Assembly (NCBI GenBank): GCA_050943595.1
Contig: JBMNPM010000001.1
Coordinates: 1 to 64,000 of the forward strand
Source: JAXGXJ01 sp050943595
GTDB lineage: Bacteria; Actinomycetota; Thermoleophilia; RBG-16-64-13
Length of the DNA: 64,000 nt
Reading direction: 5' to 3'
Below, piece by piece: positions 25,110-36,955 of this stretch. Under the pieces are notes generated by a model. It ran no database searches and had not been told where the DNA came from. It worked only from the letters and a program-made list of their open reading frames with translations. The first letter of the stretch is position 1. The number at the start of each line of letters is the position of its first letter. A program made the translations under genes and the position numbers.

Positions 25110-25823
25110 GTGAGTAAGGATTCCAGGCGATACAAGGAGGCGAAACGCCTCATTGAGCCGGACAGGTTCTATACGCCGCTCGAGGCCGTGAGGTTGGTCA
25201 AGTCCATGGAGACGGCCAACTTCGATGAGACCGTCGAGGTCCATATCAAGTTAGGTGTCAATCCGCGTCACGCCGACCAGCAGGTGCGGGGCACCGTGAT
25301 GCTTCCTCACGGCACGGGCAAGACCGTCCGCGTGGCCGTGTTCGCCAAGGGTGAGAAGGCTACTGAGGCCGAAGCGGCCGGCGCCGATCTGGTGGGTGCT
25401 GAAGACCTGGCAGCGCAGGTTGAGGGCGGGATGCTCGATTTTGATGCCGCCATCGCTACTCCAGACATGATGGGCGTAGTGGGCAAGTTGGGTCGAGTAC
25501 TCGGTCCTCGGGGCCTGATGCCGAATCCCAAGGCCGGCACGGTCACGTTCGACGTTGGAAAGGCAGTCACCGACATGAAGGCCGGCAAGGTGGAGTATCG
25601 GACCGACAAGTTCGGTGTGATCCATCTGATAGTGGGTAAAAAGTCCTTCGATCCGGAACAGCTCGTAGCCAACTACAGCGAAGTATTGGACGAGATCATC
25701 CGGGCGAAGCCGGCTGCGGCCAAGGGCAAGTATCTGCGCAGCATCAGCATGGCCAGCACGATGGGTCCCGGCGTTCCCGTGGATTCATCGAAGACGCGGG
25801 CGCTGCTGGAGGAAGAAGCTTAA
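25110..25823 (+). CDS. rplA: 50S ribosomal protein L1
   Basis: 237-aa L1 stalk protein binding 23S rRNA, and in many bacteria repressing its own mRNA. Conserved segments include VEVHIKLGVNPRHADQQVRG, GLMPNPKAGTV and KVEYRTDKFGVIH. GTG start with AGGAGG at good distance. A terminator 66 nt downstream separates it from rplJL. Confidence 0.96.
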   Translation: MSKDSRRYKEAKRLIEPDRFYTPLEAVRLVKSMETANFDETVEVHIKLGVNPRHADQQVRGTVMLPHGTGKTVRVAVFAKGEKATEAEAAGADLVGAEDLAAQVEGGMLDFDAAIATPDMMGVVGKLGRVLGPRGLMPNPKAGTVTFDVGKAVTDMKAGKVEYRTDKFGVIHLIVGKKSFDPEQLVANYSEVLDEIIRAKPAAAKGKYLRSISMASTMGPGVPVDSSKTRALLEEEA

Positions 25824-25888
25824 GAGGCTTCGTTTTTAGCAGCCGCCTGTTAGGAAGTGAGGGCTCGGCGATAGAGCCGGGTCTGATG

Positions 25889-25917
25889 AGGGGCCGGGGC
25901 GAACCGCCTCGGCCCCT
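25889..25917 (+). terminator. Rho-independent terminator after rplA
   Basis: Stem AGGGGCCG/CGGCCCCT continues inward to about 12 bp around a GAACC loop and is followed by TCTTTCTC. It divides rplKA from rplJL. Confidence 0.7.
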
Positions 25918-26000
25918 TCTTTCTCAGCCGCTATGTGAGATCTCAGTGGCAGATGTTTGTCACTGAGGTGCGACGTGATTGCAGCGGCTCCATCGCCGGG

Positions 26001-26029
26001 TAGTCAGCGGGTGGCAGCATTGGTATACT
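26001..26029 (+). promoter_or_regulatory. Promoter candidate for rplJL-rpoBC
   Basis: TAGTCA (26001-26006) and TATACT (26024-26029) with 17-nt spacing. The -10 and following TTC resemble the promoter before rpsL (TATACTTC in both). It lies in the 384-nt non-coding stretch between rplA and rplJ, giving a leader of about 170 nt. Confidence 0.55.
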
Positions 26030-26153
26030 TCCCGCGCTATCCGCCAGAGACAGCTGGTGCCGCCTGGTGCGGCATAAGCGGTGGAGGTTTTTGCACCAAC
26101 CCGCCAGCCGAGGTAGAGAGACAGATACGGCCGCTTTTGCAGCTTGTATACAG

Positions 26154-26191
26154 TCGCCCGCCTCTGCTATCGGAGGTGGGCGATTTTTTTT
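26154..26191 (+). promoter_or_regulatory. Attenuator (terminator hairpin) in the rplJ leader
   Basis: TCGCCCGCCTC (26154-26164) pairs with GAGGTGGGCGA (26173-26183, one G-T) around an 8-nt loop and runs into eight T. It ends a few bases before the rplJ ribosome site, so it is a full Rho-independent terminator inside the leader. In many bacteria the L10 leader binds the L10-L12 complex to control synthesis; here transcription attenuation is the likely mode (inference). The rest of 25824-26207 holds the rplA terminator and the promoter. Confidence 0.7.
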
Positions 26192-26207
26192 GAGGGAGGT
26201 GAGATAT

Positions 26208-26732
26208 ATGCCGAAACCAGCCAAGGTCGAAGCGGTTAAACGGATCGCCGATGACCTCAAGTCGTGCGATGTGTATTACTTTCTAGATTATCGGGGGCTC
26301 ACGTTCTCGGAGGCGACGGAGCTACGGGCTCGTTTGGCCAAAGCCGATGCCAGTCTAAAAGTAGTGAAGAACACCCTCGCCAAGATCGCGGCCAAGGATG
26401 CCGGAGTGGATGGGCTCGAGGACATGCTTGCCGGACCCACGGCCATAGCTTATTGCCATGGGGACCCCGTGAACGCGGCCAAGACCATCCAGGACTTTAT
26501 CAAGGAAAAGAAGAAGGCCGCGGTTCGAGGCGGCAGGCTTCAGCGGTCTATGCTGGATCCTGCCGGTGTGGCGAGTGTGGCCTCGTTGCCCACCCGCGAA
26601 GTCCTTATCGCCCAGATGGTGGGCGCTGTTGCCGCACCGCTGACGGGTCTGGCCAACGTGTTGAACGGGCCTATCCGCGGATTGGTGATGACCCTGGGGC
26701 AAGTGAGGGACCAGAAGGCGGGCGCCGCCTGA
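26208..26732 (+). CDS. rplJ: 50S ribosomal protein L10
   Basis: 174-aa base of the L7/L12 stalk. N-terminal rRNA-binding domain (YYFLDYRGLTFSEATELR, LKVVKNTLAKIAA) and a C-terminal helix that holds L7/L12 dimers. The frame is open upstream from 26067, but GGGAGGTG before ATG 26208 marks the start. Probably autoregulated through the leader attenuator. Confidence 0.95.
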   Translation: MPKPAKVEAVKRIADDLKSCDVYYFLDYRGLTFSEATELRARLAKADASLKVVKNTLAKIAAKDAGVDGLEDMLAGPTAIAYCHGDPVNAAKTIQDFIKEKKKAAVRGGRLQRSMLDPAGVASVASLPTREVLIAQMVGAVAAPLTGLANVLNGPIRGLVMTLGQVRDQKAGAA

Positions 26733-26832
26733 GGGGCGCCTACCGGAACCGGTCGTAGCCTGCTCTGGGTAGAGTCAGGATCCGATGTGGTCGAAGATCG
26801 TTGTGAACCGAACATGAAGGAATGGAACTAAG

Positions 26833-27210
26833 GTGAATGCTCAAGAGCTCATAGAAGAGATCAAGAAGATGTCCGTTCTCGAGCTGTCTGAAGTGGTGAA
26901 GGCTCTAGAAGAAGAATTCGGTGTCAGCGCCGCGATGCCCATGGCGGTTGCTGCTCCTGCAGCTGCGGGTGCTGCCGCGGCGCCCGAAGAGGAAGAAAAG
27001 ACTGAGTTCGACGTTATCCTCAAGGCTGCGGGCGAGAAGAAGATCAACGTCATCAAAGTAGTCCGTTCGGTCACCGGCCTCGGACTCAAGGAGGCGAAGG
27101 ACCTGGTCGACGGAGCTCCGAATCCTGTCAAGCAGGGCGTGAACAAGGATGAGGCTGAAGATCTGCGCAAGCAACTCGAGGAAGTCGGGGCCGACGTCGA
27201 GGTCAAATAG
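26833..27210 (+). CDS. rplL: 50S ribosomal protein L7/L12
   Basis: 125 aa: N-terminal dimerisation domain, Ala/Glu-rich flexible hinge (about residues 37-58), and C-terminal factor-binding domain (TEFDVILKAAGEKKINVIKVVR, GLGLKEAKDLVDG). Recruits elongation factors to the ribosome. GTG start with AAGGA upstream. Confidence 0.96.
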   Translation: MNAQELIEEIKKMSVLELSEVVKALEEEFGVSAAMPMAVAAPAAAGAAAAPEEEEKTEFDVILKAAGEKKINVIKVVRSVTGLGLKEAKDLVDGAPNPVKQGVNKDEAEDLRKQLEEVGADVEVK

Positions 27211-27226
27211 TCATCCAATCATCGCG

Positions 27227-27304
27227 GCGCCTACGTCGAGTAGGCGCTCGAGGCGCGAGCCCAGCAGCACCTGTTTCGGAAGAGACGAGGTGCTGCTGGG
27301 CTCG
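27227..27304 (+). terminator. Two hairpins between rplL and rpoB, partial terminator/attenuator
   Basis: An 8-bp stem (GCGCCTAC/GTAGGCGC, 27227-27247) is followed by a perfect 17-bp stem (27256-27272 with 27288-27304, 15-nt loop) and TTGTTCTT. A strong structure here is known in other bacteria to reduce readthrough from the ribosomal genes into rpoBC; the same role is inferred. A further inverted repeat, CGCAAAC/GTTTGCG (27314-27341), lies before the rpoB ribosome site. Confidence 0.6.
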
Positions 27305-27386
27305 TTGTTCTTCCGCAAACGTGCTAGCATGCAAGTTTGCGCGTTATGCGCTGTGCAAAAAAACTTGATGCGAGGAGTGATCCCCT

Positions 27387-30300
27387 TTGGCCGAAAGGAA
27401 GACTCCAAGACCGCGTACGTCCTTCTCTAAACTACCGCAAATCTTACAACTTCCCAACCTTATCGCCGTTCAGACAGATTCGTTCGAGTGGTTCAAGGCC
27501 AAAGGCCTAAGAGAGACCATCGACGACATCACACCTATTGAAGACTATACCGGCAACTACGCAGTCGAGTTCGGGGATTACCAGTTTAACGATCCGCCTT
27601 TGTCCCTCAAGGAATGTCGCGATAAAGACATGACCTACGCGGCGCCCCTGTTTGTGACCATCCGCTTCGTCAACAGAGAGAGCGGTGAAATCCGCGAGCA
27701 GAACGTGTTCATGGGCGACTTCCCCATGATGACCGAACAGGGCACCTTCATCATTAACGGCACTGAGCGGGTGATTGTCACGCAGTTGGTCCGTTCTCCG
27801 GGCGCGTACGTAATGGCTGCCAAGGACCCGACGAAGCAGGTGCTCATCGCCAACCTTATGCCGGCTCGTGGCTCCTGGTTGGAGTTCGAGATCGACAAGA
27901 GGGGGGGCGTCTCCGTACGCATCGACAGGAAGCGTAAACTGCCGGCCACCGTCTTTCTGCGCGCACTGGCCGGGATCGACTCGGCGAAGACCAAGGACGA
28001 CCCCGATCTTCTGTCCAAGGGCACGGACGAGGAGATCCTTGATCTCTTCGACGGCAACCCGTTCATAGCCGCGACACTGGAAAGGGATTCGGTTCGCTCG
28101 GTGGAAGAGGCTCTGGTCGAACTCTTCAAGAAGCAGCGCCCGGGAGAGCCGCCTACGCTGGAGGCCAGCCGTAATCTACTCTGGAACATCTGTTTCGACC
28201 CCAAACGTTATGATCTTACCCGAGTGGGGCGTCACAAGCTCAATGCCCGGCTCAACCTCGATACAGATTTGGACGTTCGTACCCTTACCAAGGCCGACAT
28301 CGTGGCGCTGCTGAGGGAGTTGGTCCAAGTACCATTGGTCATCGATCACGACCATCTGCTCGAAGAGGCCCGTGATCTGGCTGAAGTGGCCCCGAGCCTG
28401 CCCTGGGATGAAGTCGCCAACCGGCTTGATGAGTACGAGCACTTCGGAAATCGCCGGCTCCGCATGGTTGGCGAGTTGGTGCAGGAGGCCTTCAGGGTGG
28501 GACTCTACCGCATGGAGCGCGTCGTACGGGAGCGCATGACCACGGAAGACGTCGACACCATTACTCCGCAGTCCATCATAAATATCCGTCCGGTGGTAGC
28601 GGCACTCAAAGAGTTCTTTGGTAGCTCGCAGTTGTCCCAATTCATGGACCAGACCAACTCATTGGCTGGACTTACCCATCGTCGACGGCTTTCCGCCCTG
28701 GGTGCCGGGGGCCTGACCCGCGAGCGGGCCCCTATCGAAGTGCGCGACGTGCATCCTACCCACTACGGCCGTATGTGTCCTATCGAGACGCCGGAGGGGC
28801 CCAACATCGGCCTCATCGGCTCCCTGGCCAGTTATGCCACCGTGAACGAGTTTGGGTTCATCCAGAGCCCGTACCGCAAAGTCGTCGACGGCAAGGTTAC
28901 CGACGAGATCCAGTGGCTGACCGCCTATGCGGAAGAGAAGCACACCATCGCTCAGGCCAACGCCCCTATCAATCTTGAGACCCGGGACTTCTTGGAAGAT
29001 ACCGTCTTGGCACGGGCACCGGGAGGTGAGTACGTCAGTGCGCGCCGGCAGGATATCGACTACATGGATATCTCGCCGCAGCAGATTGTCTCTGTGGCTA
29101 CGGCCTTGGTGCCCTTCCTCGAACACAACGATGCCAACCGGGCCCTCATGGGGTCGAATATGCAGCGTCAGGCGGTGCCCCTGTTGCGATCCGAGGCGCC
29201 GTTGATTGGCACGGGTATGGAATACCGTTCCGCGGTGGATACAGGCGACGTTCTGCTGTCGAAAAAGGCAGGTCGGGTCCGGGGTGTCTCGGCCGATCGC
29301 ATCTTGATCGAGACCGACCAGGGCGACATCGAATCGTATGATCTGCTCAAGTTCGAGCGCTCGAACCAGGGTACCTTCATCCACCAGAAGCCGGTTGTGG
29401 ACGTGGGTGATGAGGTGGTGCCGGGGTCGGTCTTGGCCGACGGGGCCTCTACAGCCCGGGGAGAACTTGCCTTGGGCCGCAATCTCCTGGTGGCTTTCAT
29501 GAGTTGGGAGGGTTACAACTTCGAGGACTCTATCGTCATCAGCGAGCGGGTCGTCAAGGACGACATCCTGACGTCGGTTCACATCGAGGAGTACGAGGTC
29601 GAAGCGCGTTCCACCAAGCTGGGTGATGAGGAAATAACCCGCGACATCCCTAATCGTTCGGAGGAATCGCTGGCCGATCTCGACGAGTTCGGGATTGTGC
29701 GTATAGGTGCTGAGGTGTCGTCTGGGGACCTCCTGGTGGGCAAGATCACGCCCAAGGGGGAGACCGAGCTCACAGCGGAGGAGAAGCTTATCCGGGCTAT
29801 TTTCAAAGAGAAGGCCCGCGAGGTACGCGATACGTCGCTCAAGGTCCCGCATGGTGAGAAAGGCGTCGTCATCGACGTCAAGGAGTTCTCGCGCGAAGAC
29901 GGTGACGATCTCTCTCCCGGCGTCAATCGCCTGGTGCGGGTATATGTAGCCAAGAAGCGCAAAATCGCCGAGGGCGACAAGCTGGCCGGCCGGCACGGCA
30001 ACAAGGGGGTTGTCTCTAAGATCGTGCCGGAGGAGGATATGCCCTTCCTGCAGGATGGTACGCCGGTCGATATCGTGCTCAACCCTCTGGGTGTGCCTTC
30101 ACGTATGAACATCGGACAGGTGATGGAGACCCACCTGGGCTGGGCCGCGCACCACGGCTTCTGCCGGATCAAGCGTAATGCATTGGAGATGGACGCAGCT
30201 GAGGTCGCCGACAGCGACTGCCTGAGCACGGCGGAGCAAATCGAGTTGGTGCGCAGGTACTACGATGTTTTTGATGCGGATACGGCCGAAGGTCCTCAGC

Positions 30301-31145
30301 CCGTCTCCACCCCGGTTTTTGATGGCGCCAGCCAGGTCGAAGTCGATGAAGCTTTGATGGGCTGGGTTCTCGCGCATCCAGAGTTGGCGCAGGACCCTCT
30401 GGCGGTGAAGATGCCTATCAGCCTTGATAATAATCCGGGCACGCGTGTGGCCGGCAAGGTCAAGCTGTTTAATGGCCGCACCGGAGAGCCGTATGATCAC
30501 AACATCACCGTCGGCTACATGTACATGCTCAAACTGCACCATCTCGTCGATGACAAGATCCATGCCCGCTCGACCGGTCCGTATTCGCTTGTGACCCAGC
30601 AGCCGTTGGGCGGCAAAGCCCAGTTCGGCGGCCAGCGCTTCGGGGAGATGGAAGTGTGGGCTCTCGAAGCATATGGAGCGGCCTACACGCTGCAGGAGAT
30701 GCTCACCATCAAGTCCGACGATACCCAGGGACGGGTCAAGGCTTACGAGGCCATCGTCAAGGGCGAGAACATCGCAAAGCCTGGTGTGCCGGAGTCCTTC
30801 AAAGTGCTGCTCAAGGAGATGCAGTCTCTGGCTCTCGACATCCAGGTGATGAGTGAGGAGGGTAGCTCTCTCGAGGTGGCCGAGGAGGAGGATGATCTGC
30901 TTCGGGCGGCCGAGGAGTTGGGTATCGACCTATCCGCTCGGTATCGGACTGAGGAGCGGGCCATAGAGACGGAGGCCGCCATTGTCCCCACGTATACCGG
31001 TTCGGAACTCGATGAGCAGCCGGACGATGAGGAAGAATCCGACGAGTTCGAAGGCGCACCTGAAATCGAGACACACGAGATCGATCTGGGCGCCGCTCCC
31101 ACAGGTCCCTTGTTCTCCTCTCCTCTTGCCGATGAAGCTGAATAG
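27387..31145 (+). CDS. rpoB: DNA-directed RNA polymerase subunit beta
   Basis: 1252-aa core polymerase subunit forming one side of the active cleft. The rifampicin region is at residues 416-441: Asp421, His431 and Ser436 (E. coli 516, 526, 531) are kept, while Thr423, Ser425 and Ala427 replace the common Asn, Pro and Ser. The universal blocks SYNFEDSIVISERVV-like, KLAGRHGNKGVVSKI and PLGGKAQFGGQRFGEMEVWALEA are present. An acidic tail (EEESDEFEGAPEIETHEID) ends the protein. TTG start at 27387 with GAGGAG 9 nt upstream. rpoC follows after 9 nt. Confidence 0.97.
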   Translation: MAERKTPRPRTSFSKLPQILQLPNLIAVQTDSFEWFKAKGLRETIDDITPIEDYTGNYAVEFGDYQFNDPPLSLKECRDKDMTYAAPLFVTIRFVNRESGEIREQNVFMGDFPMMTEQGTFIINGTERVIVTQLVRSPGAYVMAAKDPTKQVLIANLMPARGSWLEFEIDKRGGVSVRIDRKRKLPATVFLRALAGIDSAKTKDDPDLLSKGTDEEILDLFDGNPFIAATLERDSVRSVEEALVELFKKQRPGEPPTLEASRNLLWNICFDPKRYDLTRVGRHKLNARLNLDTDLDVRTLTKADIVALLRELVQVPLVIDHDHLLEEARDLAEVAPSLPWDEVANRLDEYEHFGNRRLRMVGELVQEAFRVGLYRMERVVRERMTTEDVDTITPQSIINIRPVVAALKEFFGSSQLSQFMDQTNSLAGLTHRRRLSALGAGGLTRERAPIEVRDVHPTHYGRMCPIETPEGPNIGLIGSLASYATVNEFGFIQSPYRKVVDGKVTDEIQWLTAYAEEKHTIAQANAPINLETRDFLEDTVLARAPGGEYVSARRQDIDYMDISPQQIVSVATALVPFLEHNDANRALMGSNMQRQAVPLLRSEAPLIGTGMEYRSAVDTGDVLLSKKAGRVRGVSADRILIETDQGDIESYDLLKFERSNQGTFIHQKPVVDVGDEVVPGSVLADGASTARGELALGRNLLVAFMSWEGYNFEDSIVISERVVKDDILTSVHIEEYEVEARSTKLGDEEITRDIPNRSEESLADLDEFGIVRIGAEVSSGDLLVGKITPKGETELTAEEKLIRAIFKEKAREVRDTSLKVPHGEKGVVIDVKEFSREDGDDLSPGVNRLVRVYVAKKRKIAEGDKLAGRHGNKGVVSKIVPEEDMPFLQDGTPVDIVLNPLGVPSRMNIGQVMETHLGWAAHHGFCRIKRNALEMDAAEVADSDCLSTAEQIELVRRYYDVFDADTAEGPQPVSTPVFDGASQVEVDEALMGWVLAHPELAQDPLAVKMPISLDNNPGTRVAGKVKLFNGRTGEPYDHNITVGYMYMLKLHHLVDDKIHARSTGPYSLVTQQPLGGKAQFGGQRFGEMEVWALEAYGAAYTLQEMLTIKSDDTQGRVKAYEAIVKGENIAKPGVPESFKVLLKEMQSLALDIQVMSEEGSSLEVAEEEDDLLRAAEELGIDLSARYRTEERAIETEAAIVPTYTGSELDEQPDDEEESDEFEGAPEIETHEIDLGAAPTGPLFSSPLADEAE

Positions 31146-31154
31146 GAGCCATTC

Positions 31155-35498
<4,344 letters not shown>

Positions 35499-35661
35499 CC
35501 GGGGTTGCTGCAGGTAGCGAGGCTGCGTCCGTGCGGCTTCCCGGGCCATGACGTCGTGATGGGTCGGATGCTGATCATCCGGCTCATCACGCTGGGCGGC
35601 TGCTGAAATAAAGCCCCGGCCGCCGGAACGCACTGAGCGGCACGATAGTACGTCATCGGTC

Positions 35662-35699
35662 GCGCGAATAGCGCTGCTATTCGCGCCTCCTCTATTTTT
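35662..35699 (+). terminator. Rho-independent terminator after rpoC
   Basis: Perfect 10-bp stem GCGCGAATAG/CTATTCGCGC with a 5-nt loop (35662-35686), then CTCCTCTATTTTT ending at 35699. Confidence 0.75.
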
Positions 35700-35921
35700 C
35701 TCTTGCACGTGCTGACCCGCGTTCCGGCGGCGAAGTGTCATAGTTCAGCAGCCTTGTAGCGACCGCAGCCGACTTCGCCCGGTCGATTGACTGCACGTGC
35801 GTTCTGGTGAGGTAGGAGCCTGTGTCTTACTTTCGATCGCGCTCGGGGAATCCGGCCTGTCAATAGTCGATTCTGGGCAGTCATGTCCCTCTAGAAGGCT
35901 CCCGGTATCGATAGGTCGTCC

Positions 35922-35950
35922 TTGCAGGGCGGAGTGGGCTTTGTTATACT
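35922..35950 (+). promoter_or_regulatory. Promoter of the rpsL-rpsG-fusA-tuf operon
   Basis: TTGCAG (35922-35927) and TATACT (35945-35950), 17-nt spacing, about 100 nt before rpsL. The -10 context TTATACTTC matches the rplJ promoter, suggesting shared control of ribosomal operons. Confidence 0.6.
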
Positions 35951-36055
35951 TCGCCGCCGCCGCGCGTTCAAGTGCGTGATATACCCTTGCGTACGCGGCC
36001 TTTTATATCAGCGATATCAATATCAGCGCTTAGCGATAACAGATGAGGAGCATTT

Positions 36056-36427
36056 GTGCCAACAATCAACCAGCTAATCCGCAAGGGCAGGCAGGAAGAG
36101 TCCAAGAGGACCAAGACCCCAGCTCTTAAGGGTGCACCCCAGAAGAGGGGCGTTTGCACGCGTGTATACACCACTACGCCCAAGAAGCCCAACTCGGCCC
36201 TGAGGAAAGTGGCACGTGTGCGGCTGGTCAACGGCATGGAAGTTACGGCCTACATCCCCGGGATCGGCCATAATCTCCAGGAGCACTCCGTAGTCTTGAT
36301 TAGAGGCGGCAGGGTTAAAGACCTCCCAGGCGTCCGTTACAAGATCGTCCGTGCGGCCCTTGACGCGGCCGGAGTGGCCAATCGCAAGCAGGGGCGCTCC
36401 AAGTACGGCGTCAAGCTGAACAGCTAG
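36056..36427 (+). CDS. rpsL: 30S ribosomal protein S12
   Basis: 123-aa decoding-centre protein. TPKKPNSALRK and the KDLPGVRY loop, where streptomycin-resistance changes occur, have the wild-type residues. GTG start with GAGGAG upstream. First gene of the str operon. Confidence 0.97.
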   Translation: MPTINQLIRKGRQEESKRTKTPALKGAPQKRGVCTRVYTTTPKKPNSALRKVARVRLVNGMEVTAYIPGIGHNLQEHSVVLIRGGRVKDLPGVRYKIVRAALDAAGVANRKQGRSKYGVKLNS

Positions 36428-36446
36428 GACAGGAAGGCAACGCAGT

Positions 36447-36917
36447 ATGGCTAGAAGAGCTAGGGCACCCAAGAGGGAAATCCAGCCCGACCCTATTTAT
36501 CGCAGCCGTCTGGTGACCCAGATGGTCAATCGTATGATGCTCGACGGCAAGAAGTCGACATCCGAGCGCATCATGTACGATGCGATGAACCTTCTGCGCG
36601 AACGTACGGGCAGCGATCCCGCTACAGTACTCAAGGACGCGGTTGAGAACGTACGGCCGGCCCTCGAAGTGCGCTCCCGGCGGGTCGGCGGCGCCAACTA
36701 CCAGGTACCTGTCGAGGTGCCTACACGTCGCTCGTATACGTTGGCGATCCGTTGGATCATCATACATAGTCGGGCGCGTCGCGAGCACAGCATGGCTGAG
36801 AGATTGGCCGGCGAACTGCTCGATGGTTTCAATCGTAGCGGCGCGACCATGAAGAAGAAGGAAGATCTCCTGCGGATGGCCGAAGCCAACAAGGCATTCG
36901 CCCATTATCGCTGGTAG
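36447..36917 (+). CDS. rpsG: 30S ribosomal protein S7
   Basis: 156-aa primary binder of the 16S rRNA 3' domain, forming part of the E-site tRNA exit. Typical features are RRVGGANYQVPVEV and the basic N-terminus. ATG 36447 follows an AGGAAGG site; 19 nt after rpsL. Confidence 0.96.
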   Translation: MARRARAPKREIQPDPIYRSRLVTQMVNRMMLDGKKSTSERIMYDAMNLLRERTGSDPATVLKDAVENVRPALEVRSRRVGGANYQVPVEVPTRRSYTLAIRWIIIHSRARREHSMAERLAGELLDGFNRSGATMKKKEDLLRMAEANKAFAHYRW

Positions 36918-36955
36918 CGGACGCGCGAAAGAGCGCGAGTTTAGGAACAGCATAC

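Larger units (their letters stand above)
35499..36055. other. 557-nt intergenic region between rpoC and rpsL
   Basis: No gene is seen. It holds a 13-bp inverted repeat (GCCGCCGGAACGC at 35619-35631 with its complement at 35719-35731) enclosing a terminator, two copies of the palindrome GCACGTGC (35705-35712, 35793-35800), the str promoter at 35922-35950, and a leader with a direct repeat ATATCAGCG (36005-36013, 36020-36028) just before rpsL. Confidence 0.7.

Noticed and set aside
28659..29996. Minus-strand frame of 445 codons inside rpoB
   Set aside because: Shadow of rpoB; no ribosome site or recognisable motif.
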